From positions 1-8,462 of the forward strand of contig JAKAFQ010000154.1 in the NCBI GenBank assembly GCA_021817875.1: a stretch of DNA of 8,462 nt. The letters run 5' to 3'. The stretch's first letter is position 1; each line of letters begins with the position of its first letter. The stretch is from Pseudomonadota bacterium (GTDB lineage: Bacteria; Pseudomonadota; Gammaproteobacteria; Steroidobacterales; Steroidobacteraceae). Shown here in pieces: positions 1 to 4,532 of the stretch. Made by a program: the position numbers and the translations under genes. The notes under the pieces are model-generated. The model was given only the letters and a program-made list of their open reading frames with translations. It was not told where the DNA came from and ran no database searches.

Positions 1-2
1 GC

Positions 3-317
3 GTGTTTGCCTTCCTGGTGGATGCTTCCGGCGCCCTGATGGTGTTCGTGTACGGCCTGATCGCGCTGGCGCACGTCCGCCTGCGACGGCAGCGCGAGCG
101 CGCCGGTGAGCCTGCGCCGGCGATCACCCTCTGGCTGTTCCCCTGGTCGAGTTATCTCGCGATCGCGGCGATGATCGCCGCGCTGGCGGCGATGGCGTTC
201 ACGCCCGGCCTGCGCATGGACCTGTATGCGAGCCTGATTTCCCTCGCGGTGGCCGGCGGCGCCGGCTGCGTGGTGTGCCAGGCGCGCCGCCGCTGCGTGG
301 CGCCATCGGCCGGTTGA
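3..317 (+). CDS. Amino acid permease (APC superfamily), C-terminal fragment
   Basis: This is the last 104 codons of a gene that begins before the window; the GTG at position 3 is an internal codon, not a start. The translation contains two hydrophobic segments, about residues 5-25 and 47-68, and a third weaker one at about 74-94. They are joined by a basic loop (RLRRQRERAG) and the stretch TLWLFPWSSYLAI. This matches the end of GABA/aromatic/proline-type amino acid permeases, where a basic cytoplasmic loop and a 'LWLFPW' motif precede the last two membrane helices. Such proteins import amino acids by proton symport in the inner membrane. The substrate cannot be told from this part. The stop codon is TGA at 315-317. 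The next gene starts 86 nt downstream on the same strand and could be cotranscribed, but nothing shows it. Confidence 0.8.
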   Translation: MFAFLVDASGALMVFVYGLIALAHVRLRRQRERAGEPAPAITLWLFPWSSYLAIAAMIAALAAMAFTPGLRMDLYASLISLAVAGGAGCVVCQARRRCVAPSAG

Positions 318-391
318 GCGGGCCGGCGCGCGGCCCCGAGGCGCCCGATTGCCGGGATGGCCCATCGAATGACGGTTACAATGAGCGCGCT

Positions 392-400
392 GGAGGTGAG
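392..400 (+). promoter_or_regulatory. Ribosome binding site that fixes the nitroreductase start
   Basis: GGAGGTGAG is a strong Shine-Dalgarno sequence a few bases before the ATG at 404. The reading frame is open upstream to about 275, but the extra residues are low-complexity, resemble no protein and overlap the permease gene. The site therefore favours the ATG at 404. Confidence 0.7.
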
Positions 401-403
401 GAC

Positions 404-997
404 ATGATCAAGGGTAGCGCCGTGAGACACGCAGACCATCCGATCGATGCGCAATTCCTCGACCGCTGGTCGCAGCGGGCCATGACGGGCGGGGAAATCC
501 CCCGCGAGGAGCTGCTGAGCCTGTTCGAGGCGGCCCGCTGGGCGCCCTCGGCGCACAACATGCAGCCTTGGCGCGCGCTGTTTGCGCGGCGCGACACACC
601 GGAGTGGCCGACGTTCTTCGGCTTGCTGCACGAGGGCAACCAGGTCTGGGCGCACCATGCGGCGGCGCTGGTGGTGTTCGTCTCGAACACGATCAACGAG
701 CGTACCGGGCAGCCCTCCATCACACACTCGTACGATGCGGGTGCGGCGTGGGGCTACTTCGCCCTGCAGGGGCACCTGAAGGGCTACGCGGTGCACGGCA
801 TGGCGGGGTTCGATTACGAGCGGGCCCGGCGCGAGCTGGCGATTCCGGAGACCTACCGCATCGAGGCCATGGCGGCCGTCGGGCGGCGGGCGCCGAAGGA
901 GAGTCTGCCGCCCGCCCTGCAGGCGCGCGAGAGTCCCTCGGAGCGCCGGCCGGTGCAGGCGTGGACGTGCGAGGGGCTCTGGCGGCTCGAGGGGTAG
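404..997 (+). CDS. Nitroreductase family protein (FMN-dependent oxidoreductase)
   Basis: A complete protein of 197 residues, typical of a single-domain nitroreductase. Family hallmarks are an N-terminal FLDRWSQRAM (residues 18-27), which corresponds to the FMN-phosphate-binding arginine/serine segment, and EAARWAPSAHNMQPWR (42-57), the classic 'APS..N.QPW' cofactor-binding segment. A central SITHSYDAGAAWGYFALQ (105-122) forms the dimer/FMN helix, and AAVGRRAPKESLP (157-169) lies near the C-terminus, as in related enzymes. These flavoproteins use NAD(P)H to reduce nitro compounds, quinones or other substrates in the cytoplasm; the natural substrate is not predictable here. The start rests on the Shine-Dalgarno at 392-400. 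The 3' end is overlapped antisense by the tail of a decayed minus-strand gene. No obvious terminator follows, so convergent transcription is likely unprotected. Confidence 0.9.
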   Translation: MIKGSAVRHADHPIDAQFLDRWSQRAMTGGEIPREELLSLFEAARWAPSAHNMQPWRALFARRDTPEWPTFFGLLHEGNQVWAHHAAALVVFVSNTINERTGQPSITHSYDAGAAWGYFALQGHLKGYAVHGMAGFDYERARRELAIPETYRIEAMAAVGRRAPKESLPPALQARESPSERRPVQAWTCEGLWRLEG

Positions 998-1266
998 GGC
1001 GGGCGAGGGCGCTGATGCGCCGGGGCGAAGACGTCCGATTCCCGGTCGAGCGCCCGTGTTGGCTGATCCGGCAGCTGGCGCAGCGCAAGGATCCAGCGCC
1101 GGGAATTCTCCGCGGTGGGGTTGTCGATGTCCTCAGTCATCCGGGGCAATCCGTGCGCGGCGAGCGCATACCCGCCCACCAGGGCATACTCGACCCGGGC
1201 CTCCTCGAGAAGTCCGGCCAGTCGCTTGAGATCTTCCCAGGTGGCCGGACGGGTGTACTCAGGCAC
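853..1266 (-). pseudogene. Nucleotidyltransferase-like gene, 3' end lost
   Basis: The frame opens with GTG at 1264-1266 and gives 137 residues, of which only about the first 82 look like real protein. These contain EYALVGGYALAAHG (residues 27-39) followed by TEDID (44-48). This is the GG...DxD active-site pattern of the MNT/AbiEii-type (DUF6036-like) nucleotidyltransferases. In that family, DID is normally followed by a short hydrophobic strand (such as ILV) before the 'PTAEN' helix. Here DID runs directly into NPTAENSRRW, as if three residues were missing. After DVFAP the sequence becomes arginine/proline/serine-rich antisense of the nitroreductase and is not family-like. The C-terminal part with the third acidic residue is therefore absent. 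I read it as a truncated, inactive gene, though a short functional product cannot be excluded. It overlaps the upstream small gene by 8 nt, which indicates former translational coupling. Confidence 0.6.
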
Positions 1267-1516
1267 GTTCGCGCTGCTTCTGAATGATCGCCTCGACGGT
1301 CCATCGCTCCCGGTCGCGAATCATCTGCTCGTGGTCGGCGTAGAAGATGATCCCCTTGGGAACCCGCGTGCGGTGGCGCGCGTTCGCATCCATCGCCGCG
1401 CGCGCCTCGGCGCTCGGCAGCCTCCCCGGGGGAGGCGTGATGCGCTTGCCGATCACCCGCCCGATCGACTGCTGGTCCGTGGGAATCCAGGTTTCCGCAG
1501 AGTCGCTCACGGGCAC
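1259..1516 (-). CDS. Small conserved-looking protein paired with the nucleotidyltransferase
   Basis: An 85-residue soluble protein with GTG start (1514-1516), or possibly the in-frame GTG at 1508-1510. I do not recognise a named family. It has no signal peptide or membrane segment. Visible features are SIGRVIGKRITPPPGRLPS (residues 17-35), an alanine/arginine helix (AEARAAMDANARHR), the stretch KGIIFYADHEQMIRDRERW (54-72) and a charged C-terminal helix ending KQRERA. The composition is that of a genuine protein, unlike the other frames here. Its stop overlaps the GTG of the nucleotidyltransferase-like gene by 8 nt, a coupled-pair arrangement common in toxin-antitoxin and similar two-gene modules. 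A role as partner or antitoxin of that enzyme is only an inference from position. Its partner looks broken, so it may be a relic. Confidence 0.6.
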   Translation of the reverse strand: MPVSDSAETWIPTDQQSIGRVIGKRITPPPGRLPSAEARAAMDANARHRTRVPKGIIFYADHEQMIRDRERWTVEAIIQKQRERA

Positions 1517-1522
1517 AGTATA
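1517..1522 (-). promoter_or_regulatory. Candidate -10 box abutting the small-protein start
   Basis: Read on the minus strand, TATACT matches the sigma-70 -10 consensus in five of six positions. It directly touches the annotated GTG at 1516. A transcript from it would begin near 1510, exactly at a second in-frame GTG, which would make the mRNA leaderless. The -35 region (about 1540-1545, ATGAAC) is weak, so this remains a candidate. Confidence 0.35.
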
Positions 1523-1607
1523 AGCGCATGGGATTTCCGGTTCATCCGCCGCCCCCCGTCATGGGCCGACGCCGGCGGCCCGGGAAGCCGGGAGCCGGGT
1601 GATTTGG

Positions 1608-1613
1608 TAGCAT
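1608..1613 (+). promoter_or_regulatory. Possible -10 element of the tRNA-Ser promoter
   Basis: TAGCAT lies about 28 nt before the mature tRNA and is followed by a GC-rich stretch (CTGAGCCCGCGCAG) like the discriminators of stable-RNA promoters under stringent control. No good -35 hexamer is visible at the usual distance. Confidence 0.3.
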
Positions 1614-1640
1614 CTGAGCCCGCGCAGCGAGCCGCGATCC

Positions 1641-1730
1641 GGAGAGGTGGCAGAGCGGTTGATTGCACCGGTCTTGAAAACCGGCAGCCCTTCACGGGGC
1701 TCGGGAGTTCGAATCTCCCCCTCTCCGCCA
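1641..1730 (+). tRNA. tRNA-Ser (anticodon UGA)
   Basis: A complete class II tRNA of 90 nt including an encoded CCA. The acceptor stem GGAGAGG (1641-1647) pairs with CCTCTCC (1720-1726), then discriminator G and CCA (1728-1730). The anticodon stem CCGGT/ACCGG (1668-1672 and 1680-1684) encloses the seven-base loop CTTGAAA with anticodon TGA at 1675-1677, which reads UCA/UCG serine codons. A long variable arm built on GCCC...GGGGC (about 1687-1701) is the hallmark of serine tRNAs. The T arm GGGAG-TTCGAAT-CTCCC occupies 1703-1719. Serine tRNA 3' ends are common phage/island attachment sites, but I see no second copy of the 3' end in this window and no integrase. Confidence 0.97.
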
Positions 1731-2120
1731 GAATATTTTCGAGAAATCAGGAACGTACGAAACCGCCGATGGCGATGCCCGGTGCTCCGTCATCGCGGTC
1801 CACTGCAGGCCTCGGGCGGCGGGGAGCGGCGCCCGCAAGCGCCTCGGGGTGACCGGCGGTGGTCTTGACCGCTGTGCGCGCCGCGGCCGACTACCCGCCC
1901 GCCCGGGATCACCTCCGGGAAGGAGCGATCGGCGCGTCGTCCTCCATGAGGGGCATGATCTCGAACAACCGCATGCGGAAAAAAATGACGCGCAGGCCGC
2001 GCATGCGCCGGGTTTGAATGCCATGGATGCCGGGGACGGACTTCGCCCGATAGCCGCGAGGGGCGGGCGACGAGCGATCACGGTAGGGACGAGAGACAAA
2101 TAAGAAGCCGTCATGTCAGC

Positions 2121-2137
2121 TGCTGCGCGGCGCAGCA
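2121..2137. repeat. 17-bp perfect palindrome
   Basis: TGCTGCGC-G-GCGCAGCA is a perfect inverted repeat of 8 bp around one central base. It sits roughly 200 bp upstream of the -24/-12 elements, within the distance at which enhancer-binding activators of sigma-54 act. Whether it is an operator or just a GC-rich hairpin is not decidable from sequence alone. Confidence 0.35.
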
Positions 2138-2174
2138 TCGGCAACGGGTGTCGCCCGGGGAATTCAGCGGCGCG

Positions 2175-2190
2175 CGTACGCGGTTGTACG
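2175..2190. repeat. Inverted repeat CGTAC-N6-GTACG
   Basis: A 16-bp dyad of 5-bp arms with a 6-bp spacer, the geometry of a dimeric activator or repressor site. It lies about 155-170 bp upstream of the -24 elements of the vWA gene. No specific regulator is implied. Confidence 0.3.
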
Positions 2191-2327
2191 TATCCGCCGG
2201 CTGTCGCAGGAGCGAAAACTGACATTTGACGTCTTTCCAACCGATGCCGTTTGTCGATGTTATTTACAGGCATGACGGACCGGCTGCGTTGGATCATGAG
2301 CCGGCAGCCGCAAGCCGTTGAATGTCC

Positions 2328-2343
2328 TGGCACGGGCCTTGTC
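2328..2343 (+). promoter_or_regulatory. Sigma-54-like -24/-12 element, upstream copy
   Basis: TGGCACG (2328-2334), four bases, then TTGTC (2339-2343). The -24 half is a perfect match to the RpoN consensus TGGCACG-N4-TTGCW. The -12 half has GT instead of the nearly invariant GC, which should weaken it. It overlaps no gene and points toward the vWA gene. Confidence 0.5.
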
Positions 2344-2360
2344 GGGCATGGAACTTGCTT
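2344..2360 (+). promoter_or_regulatory. Sigma-54-like promoter (-24/-12) of the PEP-CTERM gene
   Basis: GGGCATG (2344-2350), GAAC, then TTGCTT (2355-2360), followed by a TT-rich run. Both key dinucleotides, GG at 2345-2346 and GC at 2357-2358, are present with exactly 10 bp between them. Mismatches to TGGCACG-N4-TTGCW are only at the first and sixth bases. Expected transcription start is near 2369-2370, giving a leader of about 57 nt before the ATG at 2426. Sigma-54-dependent regulators (PrsK/PrsR) are known partners of exosortase/PEP-CTERM systems, which agrees with the downstream gene. Confidence 0.6.
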
Positions 2361-2412
2361 TTACATATTGTGAATGGACTGGTTGTCCAGTCGTGTGCTC
2401 GGTGGTTTTTAC

Positions 2413-2420
2413 GGAGGAAA
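2413..2420 (+). promoter_or_regulatory. Ribosome binding site that fixes the vWA protein start
   Basis: GGAGGAAA stands 5 nt before the ATG at 2426, directly followed by a signal peptide. The frame is open further upstream, but those codons overlap the promoter elements, so the longer reading is rejected. A 6-bp hairpin (2377-2382/2387-2392, loop TTGT) lies in the predicted leader upstream of it. Confidence 0.75.
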
Positions 2421-2425
2421 CACAT

Positions 2426-3157
2426 ATGGGCAAGAGCGTGGCAATGCTGGTGGCCGCCGGCTGTTTGATGTGCGCCAATGCAGGCGTCGAAGCGGCGCCG
2501 GTGGTGAACCTGGGGCTGGTGATCGACTCATCGGGCAGTATCGGCAGCGGCAATTTCGCGACCGTCAAGTCCGGATACGCCAATGCGTTGGCGGATCTGC
2601 CGGTCGATGGGAGCGTGGCGGTCGCGGTGGACAATTTCTCCAGTAATGCGTCGTATGGAGAAACGGAATTGTTTCCGGATACGCTCATCAGCAGTCCGTC
2701 GGATCTGACGACGCTCCTGACGTTCATCAACAATATGACGTATTTTGGCGGCTCAACGGCACTGTCGGACGCGATTCTCACCGTCGGACAGAACATGTCG
2801 GCGGCCGACCTCGGCGCCACCAAGAACGTCATAGACGTCTCGACCGATGGTGGGGATAACGACAGCACGAATAATCTGTACGACCCGCACCAGTCGTCTC
2901 TGGATGTGATTGCGAACGATGGCATCGAGCAGGTGAACTGTCTCGGAATCGGCTCCTATGCCGATTGCAGCCTGCAGGCCGGTGCCGGGTCCTTTTCCTA
3001 CACGGAGGTCACCTATGGGGAGTTCGCCACGATCCTGGACCAGAAGATCCAGCACGAAGTGACGAGCACGCCGGAGCCGGGAGCGCTGGCGCTGTTCGGT
3101 GCCGGCCTCGCGGTGCTCGGCTTGCTCGGCCTGCGCCGGCGGCGTGCGGCGCGCTGA
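2426..3157 (+). CDS. Secreted vWA-domain protein with PEP-CTERM sorting signal
   Basis: A 243-residue exported protein. Residues 1-23 form a signal peptide (Lys3, hydrophobic core, likely cleavage after VEA or VEAA). A von Willebrand factor A domain follows. VVNLGLVIDSSGSIG (26-40) carries the metal-binding MIDAS residues D34-x-S36-x-S38, GGSTALSDAI (108-117) provides T111, and DVSTDGGDND (137-146) provides D141. All five MIDAS positions are intact, so divalent-metal-dependent ligand binding is plausible. Two cysteines, C172 and C181, could form a disulfide. The C-terminus is a canonical PEP-CTERM: TPEPG (215-219), a hydrophobic helix (220-236) and RRRR (237-240). This is recognised by an exosortase, which cleaves near PEP and hands the protein to the cell surface or exopolysaccharide matrix. 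The gene stands alone between sigma-54-like elements and a strong terminator. The biological role is unknown; adhesion or matrix binding is an inference. It looks less GC-rich than the neighbouring operon. Confidence 0.9.
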   Translation: MGKSVAMLVAAGCLMCANAGVEAAPVVNLGLVIDSSGSIGSGNFATVKSGYANALADLPVDGSVAVAVDNFSSNASYGETELFPDTLISSPSDLTTLLTFINNMTYFGGSTALSDAILTVGQNMSAADLGATKNVIDVSTDGGDNDSTNNLYDPHQSSLDVIANDGIEQVNCLGIGSYADCSLQAGAGSFSYTEVTYGEFATILDQKIQHEVTSTPEPGALALFGAGLAVLGLLGLRRRRAAR

Positions 3158-3247
3158 GCGCCCGGGCCTGTTCGGCCCCACACTCCGGCGTGTCCTCGCG
3201 GAGCGCCGGATGACCGGTTGATCCGGGTACGCAAGAGCAGCCGTCAA

Positions 3248-3278
3248 ACCCCGTAAGCCAGTGGCTTACGGGGTCTTT
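3248..3278 (+). terminator. Strong intrinsic terminator, possibly bidirectional
   Basis: A 12-bp perfect stem (ACCCCGTAAGCC, 3248-3259, with GGCTTACGGGGT, 3263-3274) with the tri-loop AGT and a CTTT tail on the plus strand. On the minus strand the same hairpin is followed by a short TT-containing tract. It lies between the ends of the convergent vWA gene (3157) and the adaptor gene (3351), so it probably stops transcription from both sides, more efficiently from the left. Confidence 0.85.
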
Positions 3279-3350
3279 CCATGCACGAGCAAGGGACCGA
3301 GACAGGGTGGGGTCGCACAGGACGGCCTGCCGCACCCGGTGGCACCGGGA

Positions 3351-4529
3351 TCATGGCTGTACGCGCACGCGCGCTCCGGCCGTGAGTTCGTTCGGCGGGT
3401 GAGTGATCACCCGTTCTCCGACCCGCAGTCCGGACAGGACCTCGACGGACTCGTCATTGAAATGGCCGAGCCGAACGTGACGCAGGCGCGCCCGCGTGCC
3501 GTCGAGGACGTATGCGCACCAGGAGACGCCGCAGCGGAACGTGGCCGACAGGGGGGCGAGCCGCACGTGCGGGGCGCTCCAGACGATGATGCGGGCGATG
3601 ACCCGGTATCCGTCGCCGAGCGGCCCTGGAGGATCGATGAAATCCAGGATGACGTTGCTGCGCTTTTCCTCCACGCCGAGCGCCGATATCTTGGTGAATG
3701 CGTAGGGCTCCACTCGCCGGACGACGGCGCGCAGGGGATGATCGCCTCCCCAGTCGAGCAGCAGCGCCGGCATGCCCGGCGACACACGCACCGCCTCGGA
3801 GGACAGCATCTCCATCACCACTTCGAGATGGGTGAGATTCCCGATCACCATGACCGCTGTCCCGGCGGTGATGACCCGCTCGCTGGGCTCGAGGACGCGC
3901 AGCACCCGCCCAGCGGCCGGTGCCCGCAGCGTCAGCGCCGAAGACCCTCCGGGACCGATTTCCGTGAGGGCGGCGAGCGCGGCGCGTGCGCCCCGCAGTT
4001 GCGCGGCAGCCGACAGCGCCCGGTGCCGGGCGGCGGCGAGCTCCAATTCGAGTGTGCTGACGCGGGTTCGGGCCTGCTCGAGCGTCTGGGCGGATGCGAC
4101 ACCCGCGGTGACGAGATTGTTCAGACGCGCCACGTCCCGTCGGGCCTGTGCGAGATCTTCTCTGACACGCTGCCACTGTGCCTGGGTGCTGCGCTCGGTC
4201 GCCGCGGCGGCATCGACTCGCGCAGTGGCTTCCTCGCGCTCACGGGGACTGAGTGGAACAGGCGCCAGCGTGGCCACCGGCTGACCGAGAGAAACCGCGT
4301 CCCCGTCGCGCAACAGGACACGCAGGAGTCGCCCCGCCACCGGTGCGGCGAGCACATAACGGTCGTGTGAGCGCGTCTCCGCCTGATCTTCGACGTAGAC
4401 CTGAAGCGGCCCGATGTGCACGGCGGCCACTTCGACGGGGATCGGCCTGGGCCGCAGCGCGAGCACCGCGACGACCGCCGCGCCGAGCGCGAGCGCGGCA
4501 ATCAGCAGCGGACCGCGTGGGATTCTCAC
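3351..4529 (-). CDS. Periplasmic adaptor (HlyD/RND membrane-fusion family) of an ABC exporter
   Basis: A 392-residue membrane-fusion protein and last gene of a three-gene exporter operon. An N-terminal membrane anchor spans residues 8-25 (no lipobox cysteine). RYVLAAPVAGRLLRVLLRDGDAVSLGQPVATL (58-88) is the first half of the lipoyl/barrel-sandwich domain. A long alpha-helical hairpin follows (about 95-190, rich in Ala, Arg, Gln, Glu), and TLRAPAAGRVLRVLEPSERVITAGTAVMVIGN (200-231) closes the lipoyl domain. The beta-barrel and membrane-proximal regions are about 235-330 and 330-392, ending in the typical VEVLSGLRVGERVITHP (362-378). Two cysteines at 333 and 338 (FRCGVSWC) are unusual where relatives commonly have other residues. 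It would bridge the permease to a TolC-type outer-membrane channel, which is not in the window. The start is GTG with GGGAG about 8 nt upstream, only 3 nt after the permease stop. The exported substrate is unknown. Confidence 0.88.
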   Translation of the reverse strand: MRIPRGPLLIAALALGAAVVAVLALRPRPIPVEVAAVHIGPLQVYVEDQAETRSHDRYVLAAPVAGRLLRVLLRDGDAVSLGQPVATLAPVPLSPREREEATARVDAAAATERSTQAQWQRVREDLAQARRDVARLNNLVTAGVASAQTLEQARTRVSTLELELAAARHRALSAAAQLRGARAALAALTEIGPGGSSALTLRAPAAGRVLRVLEPSERVITAGTAVMVIGNLTHLEVVMEMLSSEAVRVSPGMPALLLDWGGDHPLRAVVRRVEPYAFTKISALGVEEKRSNVILDFIDPPGPLGDGYRVIARIIVWSAPHVRLAPLSATFRCGVSWCAYVLDGTRARLRHVRLGHFNDESVEVLSGLRVGERVITHPPNELTAGARVRVQP

Positions 4530-4532
4530 GGA

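Larger units (their letters stand above)
1731..2327. other. Long intergenic region without a convincing gene
   Basis: About 600 nt between the tRNA and the sigma-54-like sites. Open frames here are arginine/proline/alanine-rich shadows without a ribosome binding site or family motifs. It holds a seven-A run (1979-1985) beside a GC-rich inverted repeat (1988-1993/1999-2004). On the minus strand this resembles an intrinsic terminator, although no gene upstream on that strand is apparent. Two palindromic sites (2121-2137 and 2175-2190) are listed separately. The part nearest the vWA gene is visibly more AT-rich and probably regulatory. Confidence 0.5.

Noticed and set aside
320..336. GC-rich hairpin (GGGCCG-GCGCG-CGGCCC) just after the permease stop
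   Set aside because: No T-tract follows, so it does not qualify as an intrinsic terminator; such short GC stems are common at this base composition.
377..382. TACAAT as a -10 box for the nitroreductase
   Set aside because: A match to the hexamer, but no -35 sequence at an acceptable spacing.
152..796. Long minus-strand open frame across the permease and nitroreductase
   Set aside because: Arginine/proline/alanine-rich shadow of two genes with clear family motifs on the plus strand.
1708..1730. tRNA-Ser 3' end as an integration (att) site
   Set aside because: No direct repeat of this segment and no integrase or phage gene are visible in the window.
1909..2004. 31-codon minus-strand frame starting MRGLRVIFFRMRLFEIMP
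   Set aside because: No ribosome binding site, overlaps the hairpin/T-run, and no recognisable family; probably chance.
1692..2333. 213-codon minus-strand frame through the tRNA and intergenic region
   Set aside because: It reads through a clear tRNA gene and has a low-complexity Arg/Pro/Ser/Ala composition.
3261..4370. Plus-strand open frame antisense to the adaptor gene
   Set aside because: It begins inside the terminator hairpin and shadows a gene with full membrane-fusion protein architecture.
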